Made by a program: the position numbers and the translations under genes. DNA of 24,530 bases from Firmicutes bacterium CAG:646. Its GTDB lineage: Bacteria > Bacillota > Clostridia > Lachnospirales > Lachnospiraceae. The notes beneath the pieces are model-generated. The model had not been told where the DNA came from. It did not search any database and saw only the letters and a program-made list of their open reading frames with translations. Positions 15,301 to 22,937 of the stretch are shown here, piece after piece. Each line of letters opens with the position of its first letter. Within the stretch, counting starts at the first letter, position 1. The stretch spans positions 60,953 through 85,482 of the forward strand of contig HF995384.1 of NCBI GenBank assembly GCA_000432335.1. Reading direction: 5' to 3'.

Positions 15301-15330
15301 ATAATATATCATTTAGTAGTTCAGCGTCAA
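15301..15330 (-). promoter_or_regulatory. Sigma-A promoter of the PTS operon
   Basis: The minus strand has TTGACG (15330-15325) and TATTAT (15306-15301) 18 nt apart; TATATT at 16 nt is an alternative -10. Transcription should start near 15294, giving a leader of about 200 nt that holds the RAT and terminator. The interval 15097-15393 holds only this promoter and the leader structures; no gene was seen in it. Confidence 0.65.
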
Positions 15331-15393
15331 GCTGGAAATATGGCTAATTTATCACTTTGTTTTTGTGCAATTTCTCCAATGTTTCGTTTCTAT

Positions 15394-16368
15394 TTAATTT
15401 TGCCATTGGAAACTGGGAGCTGTACACAGAGCATATTCTTTCAGTCCCGTTTCTTCCAGATTCTCTCTTTGAAGACTAATTGCATGAATCTGACTGTTAT
15501 CATACGTTTTGTAATAATAAATCCCCTGATCTCCGTTGATACAGCAAGAATACGTAGTAATGTCTTCCTTTCCTTCCGGAGTGATTACGGCGCCTCGTAC
15601 CATACTCACCCCGTCCAAAATATGGAAAAACTGAGAAACGTTCGCTTCTTCTTCCTGAACAGCTCGGGAATTCCATTTTAAAAATGCTGCCTTTACAAAA
15701 CGGGATGCCGGTGAATAGTCCCCCGGAAGTCCCATCGCTCCCATGCCCTGCCCATAAGTTTTAAAAAAAAGTGGTTCTGCAAACAGAGACTCCGGTGTTT
15801 TTGCGGACAGACTTCTGTAATGCTGCATATACATCTGATAAAAAGGGAACGGCGGATTATTAGTGAGAACGCCATAAGGATTGTCATAAATCCGTACCCC
15901 TTCTTTGACCGCCTCTATGACTATACACTTGTTTTTATCCGCCACCATCCAGTGAAGCGGCGATAACGGTGTCTCTTTTCTAAAAGGGTGATTCAGAAGA
16001 TTGCAGTTTTCCAATAATTTTTCTGCCTGTTCTGTACTTTCGCACTGTCCCAGAATCCATGGGATCAGCTCAAAAGGCGCTACATTTTTCTTTCCCTCCT
16101 GCTTTTCCTTATAGCAGGCACTTTCCGGAAAATTCAATCCGGCAATCCCCAGACCTTTTTCATTGACTGCTTCCGCATAGAGAGGGAAATCTTCCATTAC
16201 CGTTGCCATTCCGATCATAGCATAATGATGATTCATTGCCGGGAGACACTGGAAAGAAAAGGGATAATTTCGCGGTGTAACTACTACTTTTTCCCCAAAG
16301 GTATACTCCAGATCCAGATTTCTCCCAAAATAAAAATCTCCATTTTCATACGTAATACAAGTACACAT
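15394..16368 (-). CDS. bsh: Bile salt hydrolase / choloylglycine hydrolase
   Basis: A 324-residue N-terminal nucleophile (Ntn) hydrolase that cuts glycine or taurine from conjugated bile acids. Met1 must be removed to expose Cys2 (MCTCITY). The other active-site residues are visible: R16 and D19 in FGRNLDLEY, N79 in GIAGLNF, N171 in VLTNNPPF, and R223 in SPASRFV. Asn at 79, where penicillin V acylases tend to have Tyr, favours bile salt hydrolase. There is no signal peptide, as usual. GGAAAGGAG lies 5 nt before the ATG. It follows a MATE exporter gene by 30 nt and is the third gene of a MarR-controlled operon. I see no terminator after it. Confidence 0.93.
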   Translation of the reverse strand: MCTCITYENGDFYFGRNLDLEYTFGEKVVVTPRNYPFSFQCLPAMNHHYAMIGMATVMEDFPLYAEAVNEKGLGIAGLNFPESACYKEKQEGKKNVAPFELIPWILGQCESTEQAEKLLENCNLLNHPFRKETPLSPLHWMVADKNKCIVIEAVKEGVRIYDNPYGVLTNNPPFPFYQMYMQHYRSLSAKTPESLFAEPLFFKTYGQGMGAMGLPGDYSPASRFVKAAFLKWNSRAVQEEEANVSQFFHILDGVSMVRGAVITPEGKEDITTYSCCINGDQGIYYYKTYDNSQIHAISLQRENLEETGLKEYALCTAPSFQWQN

Positions 16369-16398
16369 GTCTACTCCTTTCCAGAATCAGGATTCCCC

Positions 16399-17775
16399 TT
16401 ATTTTGCCGGATTATTTCCTTCTATCTGCTTTAATGCTTTTCTAAACTGGAAGAAGAATAAAATAGCGGTAAAGGTTACAGCGATCACATCTGCAATCGG
16501 TTCTGCCATATAAACAGCCAATGTACGATTACTCTTCCAGATGGCAGGAACAATGTAAATCAGCGGAATCAATAGAATAAATTTCCGCATAACAGCCACA
16601 AGAATCGATGCCTTTGCATTTCCCAGAGAATTAAAGGTCATCTGGCAGGCAAGCTGGATTCCAAAAAGGAACAAAGCAGCCAGATAAATACGAAGCGCCG
16701 TCTTGGTGAAATCTAAAAGAGCCGGGTCCGTGGTGAACATTGCGGCAAATCCCTGGGGAACGATCATAACCAGCAGCCACAAAAACGTAGCGTAACAGAG
16801 GCTCGCTTTCAAAAGAAGTCCATAGGCATCTTTCACCCTCTGCACATTTTTTGCCCCGTAATTGTAACTGATGATCGGCTGCGCTCCCTGTCCAAGTCCC
16901 TGCAGCGGCAACATGGCAAACTGCATAACACTGGTGAGGATCGTCATAGCTCCCACTGCGATATCTCCTCCATACTGCTGCAAGGAAGAATTAAAACATA
17001 CGGAAATAATACTTTCACTTGCCTGCATGATAAATACAGAAAGTCCAAGCGCCAGACTGGGAAAAATAATCTTTGATTCCAATTTCATATACTGGAAACG
17101 AATCTTCAGATTCGTTTTCCGACCAAACAGAAAGCTTAAGACCCAGATACAGGATAATGTCTGGGATAAAACAGTGGCAAGCGCAGCGCCCCGTACCCCC
17201 ATATCGAATCCAAAAATAAAGATCGGGTCCAGAATGATATTGGCAACCGCACCGATCAGTACAGAAAGCATACCTGTTTTCGCAAACCCCTGCGCAGTAA
17301 TAAAGGCATTCATCCCCAGCGTCAACTGAACAAAAATAGTTCCCAACGCATAAATATTCATATAATCTACACCGTACTGAATTGTATCTTTGCTGGCTCC
17401 GAAAGCCATAAGAAATTCCCGATTCCAGATCAGAAGAACTGCCGTCAGTACCACAGATACGAAAATCTGGGTAATAAAGCAGTTACCCAGCGTTTTTTCT
17501 GCTTTTTCTTTCTTATTCTGTCCCATAAAAATGGTTGCCCGAGGTGCGCCTCCGTTGCTGACTAACGCTGCAAAAGCAGATACGATCAAAATCAACGGCA
17601 TACATACGCCTATTCCAGTCAGCGCCAATGTTCCCACTTTCGGAATATGCCCGATGTAGATACGGTCAACAATGTTATATAACATATTGATAATCTGTGC
17701 CGCTACCGTGGGAAGCGCCAGTTTCCACAACAGCTTGCCTACTGGCTCTTTTCCTAAAAACTCTTTATTGTCCAT
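16399..17775 (-). CDS. MATE family efflux transporter (MepA/DinF-like)
   Basis: A 458-residue inner-membrane cation/drug antiporter with about 12 hydrophobic spans. Family features are the N-terminal LLWKLALPTVAAQIINMLYNIVDRIYIGH, the paired repeat GLSVFIMQASESIIS in the second half, and GLGQGAQPIISYNYGA. Start ATG 17775 has AAAGGAGG a few bases upstream; longer in-frame starts lie inside marR. It overlaps marR by 11 nt and precedes the bile salt hydrolase gene. Local control by MarR and linkage to BSH suggest it may export bile acids or related amphipathic toxins (inference). Confidence 0.9.
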   Translation of the reverse strand: MDNKEFLGKEPVGKLLWKLALPTVAAQIINMLYNIVDRIYIGHIPKVGTLALTGIGVCMPLILIVSAFAALVSNGGAPRATIFMGQNKKEKAEKTLGNCFITQIFVSVVLTAVLLIWNREFLMAFGASKDTIQYGVDYMNIYALGTIFVQLTLGMNAFITAQGFAKTGMLSVLIGAVANIILDPIFIFGFDMGVRGAALATVLSQTLSCIWVLSFLFGRKTNLKIRFQYMKLESKIIFPSLALGLSVFIMQASESIISVCFNSSLQQYGGDIAVGAMTILTSVMQFAMLPLQGLGQGAQPIISYNYGAKNVQRVKDAYGLLLKASLCYATFLWLLVMIVPQGFAAMFTTDPALLDFTKTALRIYLAALFLFGIQLACQMTFNSLGNAKASILVAVMRKFILLIPLIYIVPAIWKSNRTLAVYMAEPIADVIAVTFTAILFFFQFRKALKQIEGNNPAK

Positions 17776-18220
17776 ACTTTTCCTCCTTTTCCATCCCTTG
17801 GCGTACATTGTTCAGAATCTTTTCATTCATCTGATCATAGGCGATGCGCTCTTCGAGGGAAAATTCTTTAAAAAGCTGCTCCTGATAAATGTTTTTTGCC
17901 AGATCGATCTCTGTAAGAAGTTGAGAAGCCTGAGGAGTAAATCCCAAATGAATCTTTCTTCTGTCCTTGGTATCTGGCAGACGCATCAAAAACCCCTTCT
18001 GTATCAAAGATTCTACCGCCTGAGAAACATTTCCTTTTGGAAGCATCCGCAGCTCCGATATTTCCGCTGCCGTATCATGTCCCGGATTATTATGCAAAAA
18101 ATTAAGAACCTTAATTTCCATCTGCGACATCTGATATTTTGCCCTTACGCCTTCCATACATTGATCGTAAAACTTTCCTATCCCACGGATCAGCAGCAGG
18201 ATATCCGTTGTTCCTGCCAT
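17765..18220 (-). CDS. MarR family transcriptional regulator
   Basis: A 151-residue winged-helix repressor. The helix-turn-helix spans about residues 50-80 (TAAEISELRMLPKGNVSQAVESL), and the wing carries the family DxRDRR-type signature (LPDTKDRRKIHL). Helices at both ends would form the dimer. AGGAGGTGACAAG precedes the ATG. It is the first gene of marR-MATE-bsh, and a 37-bp palindrome overlaps its transcription start, so it very likely represses its own operon until a ligand binds. Bile acids are the obvious candidate given bsh, but this is inferred. Confidence 0.92.
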   Translation of the reverse strand: MAGTTDILLLIRGIGKFYDQCMEGVRAKYQMSQMEIKVLNFLHNNPGHDTAAEISELRMLPKGNVSQAVESLIQKGFLMRLPDTKDRRKIHLGFTPQASQLLTEIDLAKNIYQEQLFKEFSLEERIAYDQMNEKILNNVRQGMEKEEKYGQ

Positions 18221-18240
18221 CTTGTCACCTCCTGTGCTTT

Positions 18241-18277
18241 TATAGTTTTATAAAAAACCGTTCTTTTTAGAACTATA
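18241..18277. promoter_or_regulatory. 37-bp palindrome, candidate MarR operator
   Basis: The ends are TATAGTT (18241-18247) and AACTATA (18271-18277). The full 17-base arms match as inverted repeats at 14 positions around a 3-base centre. It begins 3 bp past the -10 box and covers the predicted transcription start, the usual place for a MarR repressor site. A further AACTAT half-site lies at 18296-18301 in the promoter spacer. Confidence 0.6.
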
Positions 18278-18280
18278 TTC

Positions 18281-18308
18281 ATTATAAACGAAAAAAACTA
18301 TTTGTCAA
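18281..18308 (-). promoter_or_regulatory. Consensus promoter of marR-MATE-bsh
   Basis: The minus strand has TTGACA (18308-18303) and TATAAT (18286-18281), both perfect, 16 nt apart. A strong core promoter overlapped by a palindrome is what one expects of a repressed, inducible operon. Confidence 0.8.
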
Positions 18309-18331
18309 CAAGACCTTCTATTTTCTTTCTC

Positions 18332-18403
18332 ACAAAAAAGGAGCTGTCGCTTTAGACATAATTCAGAAATATTCTGAATATGCACTTAATGCAACAACTC
18401 CTT
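18332..18403 (-). terminator. Intrinsic terminator after the ABC permease remnant
   Basis: On the minus strand AAGGAGTTGTTGC (18403-18391) pairs with GCGACAGCTCCTT (18350-18338) over 13 bp, with two G-U wobbles, and is followed by TTTTTTG. A second stem (ATTCAGAA/TTCTGAAT) nests inside. It begins 5 nt past the permease stop and insulates the marR promoter. Confidence 0.75.
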
Positions 18404-18408
18404 CTAAA

Positions 18409-19515
18409 TTATCCCTTAACCCCTGATGCTACAATACTCTGCTTCAACTGCTTGGAGAAGAGGATGGACAGCAGGATCACCGGCGTGATAGTAACAACAG
18501 CCAGACCCATCAGAGCATTTTGTTTCGTTCCTGAATTATTGGATATATTATACAAAGCAACATTCAAAGTCCACAGTTTCTGATCTTCCGTAACCAGCCA
18601 TGCCCAGAAGAAATCATTCCAGTTTCCGATAAAAGTCTGCAACGCAATCAATGAAATGATAGGTTTTGATAACGGCATACAAATTCTGGTATACAAGTAT
18701 CTGCTACCTGCTCCGTCAAGAGCTGCAGCCTCAAAATAACTTCCCGGAATCTGGTCAAAAAAGCCTTTATACAGGTACACATAGAACCCATATGGATATA
18801 AAAATGGCAGCAATAATGCAGCATAATTATTGTATGCTCCCATATTCCGATACATGATGAGCTGCGGCAGCATAATACTGGCGAAAGGAATCATCATACC
18901 TCCCAGGAAGAACATCAAAACAAATTTCGCAGCGCGAGGTGAAAGCTGACGGCTAATCACAAAAGCACATATCGAACAGAGCAACACCTGCGCAATCATT
19001 GCAAATCCAATCACGATTGCACTATTTATCACGAAAGTCATGAATCCCATTTTCACAATCCGTTCACTCTTCGGATAAATATATGCTGGCATCTGAAGAT
19101 AATATTTAAAACTTTCCAGATTCAAACGATTCTTTACCTGATTCCCTACTGCGCTTAATTTTCCTACCGTCTGATACTTTTCTTCTAACAGAGGAGCAAC
19201 TTTTTCCTCAAAATCATTTGCCAGACCTGATTTTACCTGTTTGGAAATTCCGTCAGCGTCAAATTCATATCCAATAGATTCGCAGGCACGGATATAGCGA
19301 TCCTCATGGAGAAGAACTTCCGATCTAATTGCAGTCCCTTTATATACCCCGTAATCCCTCTCCATCTGAAGTTTCATCTGATGCGCCCTGGAATAAAACA
19401 GCGTTTTTCCATCTTTCACACCATACACCTGAATCTCCATGATTGACTCATCCGGCAGCTTAAAATTGATTCCGAACATAGCGGAAATACTGTCCCGCAT
19501 CATTTGATCTTTCAT
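18409..19515 (-). CDS. Carbohydrate ABC transporter permease (MalG/UgpE type), 5'-truncated, probably a pseudogene
   Basis: The C-terminal two thirds is a clear sugar ABC inner-membrane permease: spans from about FVINSAIVIGFAMIAQVLL onward, MFFLGGMMIPFASIMLPQLI, and the EAA loop SYFEAAALDGAG. It ends QSIVASGVKG, typical of the family. Before it lies an unusually long soluble loop of about 150 residues. The first membrane span that should precede this loop is missing. The frame stays open to 19617, but the part beyond about 19535 reads the antisense of the response regulator. No ribosome site precedes the first plausible ATG (19515). No partner permease or binding protein is present. Probably non-functional. 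Confidence 0.7.
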   Translation of the reverse strand: MKDQMMRDSISAMFGINFKLPDESIMEIQVYGVKDGKTLFYSRAHQMKLQMERDYGVYKGTAIRSEVLLHEDRYIRACESIGYEFDADGISKQVKSGLANDFEEKVAPLLEEKYQTVGKLSAVGNQVKNRLNLESFKYYLQMPAYIYPKSERIVKMGFMTFVINSAIVIGFAMIAQVLLCSICAFVISRQLSPRAAKFVLMFFLGGMMIPFASIMLPQLIMYRNMGAYNNYAALLLPFLYPYGFYVYLYKGFFDQIPGSYFEAAALDGAGSRYLYTRICMPLSKPIISLIALQTFIGNWNDFFWAWLVTEDQKLWTLNVALYNISNNSGTKQNALMGLAVVTITPVILLSILFSKQLKQSIVASGVKG

Positions 19516-21000
19516 GGCATCATCACTATATTTATAAAATGGCAAAAATATGGATTTGAGGTTGCCGGAACTGCATATAATGTGGAGGATGCTCTTTCTG
19601 TTCTGGCAAAAAAACATATTGACGTAATATTTACCGACATCCGAATGCCAGGAAAAAGTGGAATTGAATTTTTACAGATTCTGCAAAGAGACTATCCTGA
19701 AGTAAGATCTGTGATTTTAAGCGGTTACGCAGATTTTACTTATGCGCAGGATGCAATTCGCTACGGCGCAATGGAATACTTAACCAAACCAGTAGTACTG
19801 AAGGATGTAGAAGCGCTATTGGAAAGACTTTTTCAGGAATTTTCCAAACATAAACAGGAAGAACAGATTCACCAGGAGCGTCTGGAAGCGCTTTTGATAT
19901 CGGCAGCTCACGGACATTCTGAATTGAATGATGAAAAATATGATCTGCCTGTCTGTGCTCAGTGGTATGGTCTTGCCATGGCGCTGTATAACCGGAATCT
20001 GTCCGAAGATGAAATTCACAACAAGAAAAAAGAGATGTGCTGCCAGATTACCTCTCTGGTACCGAATGCGATCTGTCTGGAAGATGATATCTTTTCTCTG
20101 TTCTACCTCTTACCTTGCGAAACAAAAGAGGCTTTTGATTCACTGATTACCATTTTAGAAAGTATGTGCAATGACATTCAGGAATGGATTTTGGGTGCCA
20201 GCAAATTAAAATCCGGTCTCAAAAAGATTCATGAAGGCTGGGAAGAAGCGCAGAGGGCACTTCGCTATCTCAGAGCAAGCGGAAAAGAAGGGATCATTTT
20301 ATATCAAAATATTGAAACTCTATTTTCCCACTGCAACCTCTCCTTACAGGAAACATTGCCAGAACTATTGCGCCGCCTTACCAATCCAGAAACCCGAAGA
20401 GATATTTTCCCTATGGTGAAAGATGCGCTCGCCACCCTTTTGGTGGAAGCTCCCACTCTCATTCGATATCAAATGGGATGCATCAATTTCCTTATTGAAC
20501 TCAATAGCCGTCTGCAGGAATTCAATCTCTCAGAGGAGGAACTCCACCAACATTTAAATGAAACTCTGAATCAAATTCTACTGGCGGAAAGCTGCCAGAA
20601 TAGCGCTTCCTGCATATATGATTATTTTCAATGGCTAATCCAACTTTTAAACAGGACGGATGAGCATATGTTAGGAAAAGACGTCATTCGGGAAGTTCAA
20701 CTATATATCCGTCAACATTATCGAGAGGCGATTAGTCTGAATTCTCTTGCAGAACAATTTTATCTGCACCCTAACTATCTGAGTCGCTTATTTAAAGAAA
20801 AAACCGGACAGAATTTCACTGAGTACCTCACTCAGGTCCGCATGGAACAGGTAAAAGCACTTTTAAAAAATTCTGACCGGAAAATTATAGAAATCTGTGA
20901 TCTGACAGGATATGATAACCCTCGATATTTCAGTAAAGTATTTAAGCAGTATACCGGTATGACTCCAAGTGAATATCGGGAATCTCTCCATCAGAACTGA
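19504..21000 (+). CDS. AraC-type response regulator (YesN-like), 5'-truncated, probably a pseudogene
   Basis: A 498-residue frame. The receiver domain is recognisable from WQKYGFEVAGTAYN, with the phosphorylated Asp (D45) in VIFTDIRMPGKSG and the Lys in YLTKP. A middle region (about 130-380) follows, and then an AraC helix-turn-helix at the C-terminus (ISLNSLAEQFYLHPNYLSRLFKEKTGQNFTEYL is the first half). The first 10-20 residues of the receiver, including its acidic metal-binding pair, are absent. The only start is a TTG without a ribosome site, inside the truncated permease on the other strand. No sensor kinase is nearby. Intact relatives control sugar ABC genes. It ends 3 bp from the moaC stop. 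Confidence 0.75.
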   Translation: MIFHGIITIFIKWQKYGFEVAGTAYNVEDALSVLAKKHIDVIFTDIRMPGKSGIEFLQILQRDYPEVRSVILSGYADFTYAQDAIRYGAMEYLTKPVVLKDVEALLERLFQEFSKHKQEEQIHQERLEALLISAAHGHSELNDEKYDLPVCAQWYGLAMALYNRNLSEDEIHNKKKEMCCQITSLVPNAICLEDDIFSLFYLLPCETKEAFDSLITILESMCNDIQEWILGASKLKSGLKKIHEGWEEAQRALRYLRASGKEGIILYQNIETLFSHCNLSLQETLPELLRRLTNPETRRDIFPMVKDALATLLVEAPTLIRYQMGCINFLIELNSRLQEFNLSEEELHQHLNETLNQILLAESCQNSASCIYDYFQWLIQLLNRTDEHMLGKDVIREVQLYIRQHYREAISLNSLAEQFYLHPNYLSRLFKEKTGQNFTEYLTQVRMEQVKALLKNSDRKIIEICDLTGYDNPRYFSKVFKQYTGMTPSEYRESLHQN

Positions 21001-21023
21001 GGCTCATCGCCTCGGCTCTGATG
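20989..21023. repeat. Hairpin spanning the convergent stops of the response regulator and moaC
   Basis: Arms at 20989-21003 and 21009-21023 match as inverted repeats at 12 of 15 positions around a 5-base loop; CATCAGA and GAGGC are the paired blocks. Both stop codons lie inside it. There is no T run on either side, so it is at best a weak bidirectional terminator. Confidence 0.4.
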
Positions 21024-21510
21024 AATTGGGAATCTCATAATGAATCGGTCCACTTTTTCCTCCAATTTTTTCTACCAGACAAATCTCCCCCAGAACCATT
21101 CCTTTATCAATCGCTTTACACATGTCATAAATGGTCAGCAAGGCAGTAGTCACCCCCGTAAGTGCTTCCATCTCCACTCCCGTTTTTCCCTCTGTTTTCA
21201 CACGACAAAAAGCATGAATCTGGCAAGTTTTTTCATCCACCTGAAAATCCACAGAACATTTCTGGATCAAAAGGGTATGACACATAGGGATTAGAGAAGC
21301 AGTCTGCTTTACTCCCATAATTCCTGCAATACGGGCTACTCCCAGTACGTCTCCCTTCATCACAGTATGGTTTTGTATGGCATCGATAATTTCCCGGGTC
21401 ACTGAGATCGTCCCCCGGGCGAGTGCAGAACGCTGTGTCACTGGCTTCTCAGACACATCCACCATCACAGCATTTCCCTCTCTGTCAAAATGCGTAAACT
21501 CTTTTCCCAT
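21004..21510 (-). CDS. moaC: Cyclic pyranopterin monophosphate synthase MoaC
   Basis: A 168-residue cytoplasmic enzyme. It turns the MoaA product (3',8-cyclo-GTP) into cyclic pyranopterin monophosphate in molybdenum cofactor synthesis. The signature KTGVEMEALTGVTTALLTIYDMCKA holds the catalytic Asp129/Lys132 pair, matching Asp128/Lys131 of the E. coli enzyme. IPMCHTLLI (H78) and VMVDVSEKPVTQRSALA are other family blocks. ATG 21510 has AAGGAGAGG upstream; the longer frame runs into the MATE gene. It is 5 nt after the MATE stop, so expression is coupled. No moaA, moaB, moeA or molybdoenzyme gene is in the window. Confidence 0.96.
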   Translation of the reverse strand: MGKEFTHFDREGNAVMVDVSEKPVTQRSALARGTISVTREIIDAIQNHTVMKGDVLGVARIAGIMGVKQTASLIPMCHTLLIQKCSVDFQVDEKTCQIHAFCRVKTEGKTGVEMEALTGVTTALLTIYDMCKAIDKGMVLGEICLVEKIGGKSGPIHYEIPNSSEPRR

Positions 21511-21515
21511 AATCG

Positions 21516-22910
21516 TTATCCTCTCCTTATAAATTTTTTCTTCCAGGATCCACGCAGGAATCTGGTTCCCAACAACAGACAACGAGTCACATTATCTGCT
21601 ACCATACAGATCCAAATCATCTCCAGTCCTCCATGGAGCATAAACATACAAAAACACGTTCCCAGAATCCTTACGCCCCACATGGTGAAAATTGAAAAGA
21701 AAAAGGGCGCTTTCGTATCTCCCAGTCCATTAAAAATCCCTTCCAGAATGATCAAAACCGCAAATAACGGTTCGGAAATAGCTACAATCTTTAAAACGGT
21801 AACTCCTCCGGCGATAACCTGAGGGTCCTTCGTAAAAATTGACATCATAAAACCAGGAAAGAAAAATAAAAGAGCTCCTGATACGGTCATTAAAATGACC
21901 GCAATCGTCACAATAATACCTGTCACATGTTTTAATTTTTTCTGATCTCCTTCTCCCAGAGAATTTCCAGCCATCGTTGCCGCAGCCGCCTGCATTCCAT
22001 ATCCGGGAATATAAAATGCCTGCTCTGCTGTGATCGCAATAGAATGTGTCGCCAGAGCTAAGGTTCCCAGCCGGGTAACCAGAGAAGTAAATACTACCTG
22101 TCCCAAACAGGCGCTGATTCTCTCCAAGGCAATCGGAATTCCAATATGAAGACATTTGCCCGCCAGATTTTTCTGAAAAGAAAGTTTCTGGCTTCGTGGA
22201 GACAACATAGGATTTCGATAATACACGATCATCATGAAAATTCCTCCCACCACATAGGAAATGGCAGTGGCAATCGCTGCTCCCACGACTCCCAAACCTG
22301 CACTGGGAAGATAAAAAGAGAATTCTCCCCAAAAAATCGTTCTGGATTCATAAATCAGAAAAAAATTCAAAATCACATTGGTAAGATTCATAAAAAGGTT
22401 GGCGATCATAGGGCTTTTTGTGTCCCCCGCTCCGCGCATCACTGCTCCGAGAATCGTGGAGGATGCGCGAAACAACATCGGGGCGCAGATAATCCCAAAA
22501 TACAGAGCCGCATCCCGCCGTATGGCAGGATCTGCTCCCAGCCATTTCGGCAGGAAAGGACTAATTCCCACCATAAGAATTCCCATGCCGATTCCCATAA
22601 TCACCACAAAGTAAAGTGCCTGTATTCCAAATGCTCTGGCTCTGTCCATCTTTCCTGCTCCTATCGACTCTGCGATACAGGACAAAACACCAATTCCAAT
22701 AGCGATCAACGCAGAGTTTACCACCCAGGTCATTGTCACGCTAAGCCCTACTGCCGCAGAAGCATTCGCATCAATCCGCCCCACCATAGCCGTATCAATA
22801 TACTGGACAACCGTCTGCAGCGCCTGTTCTACCACCGCCGGCCACGCCAGATAAAAAATCATTTTCAACAATTTTTGATTATCCCGGACATACGTACTCC
22901 ATTGTTTCAT
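21516..22910 (-). CDS. MATE family efflux transporter (NorM/DinF group)
   Basis: A 464-residue membrane antiporter with about 12 spans. Family blocks are FYLAWPAVVEQALQTVVQYIDTAMVG at the first span (residues 18-43), GAVMRGAGDTKSPM, LATHSIAITAEQAFYIPGYGM and EGIFNGLGDTKAPF. The two GDTK loops mark the two pseudo-symmetric halves. It differs clearly in sequence from the MATE gene of the bsh operon. AGGAGAAGG precedes the ATG. It sits between the phospholipase D-like gene (27-nt gap) and moaC (5-nt gap). Its substrate is unknown. Confidence 0.92.
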   Translation of the reverse strand: MKQWSTYVRDNQKLLKMIFYLAWPAVVEQALQTVVQYIDTAMVGRIDANASAAVGLSVTMTWVVNSALIAIGIGVLSCIAESIGAGKMDRARAFGIQALYFVVIMGIGMGILMVGISPFLPKWLGADPAIRRDAALYFGIICAPMLFRASSTILGAVMRGAGDTKSPMIANLFMNLTNVILNFFLIYESRTIFWGEFSFYLPSAGLGVVGAAIATAISYVVGGIFMMIVYYRNPMLSPRSQKLSFQKNLAGKCLHIGIPIALERISACLGQVVFTSLVTRLGTLALATHSIAITAEQAFYIPGYGMQAAAATMAGNSLGEGDQKKLKHVTGIIVTIAVILMTVSGALLFFFPGFMMSIFTKDPQVIAGGVTVLKIVAISEPLFAVLIILEGIFNGLGDTKAPFFFSIFTMWGVRILGTCFCMFMLHGGLEMIWICMVADNVTRCLLLGTRFLRGSWKKKFIRRG

Positions 22911-22937
22911 ATTTACCTTCTCCTGCTATCGTAATCA

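Noticed and set aside
15331..15393. Terminator after the bile salt hydrolase gene
   Set aside because: Only weak pairings (for example TGGA..AAAT with ATTTCCA) and no T run; read-through into the PTS leader remains possible.
22146..22934. Plus-strand open frame of 262 codons rich in His and Ser
   Set aside because: Antisense of the MATE transporter; low-complexity translation.
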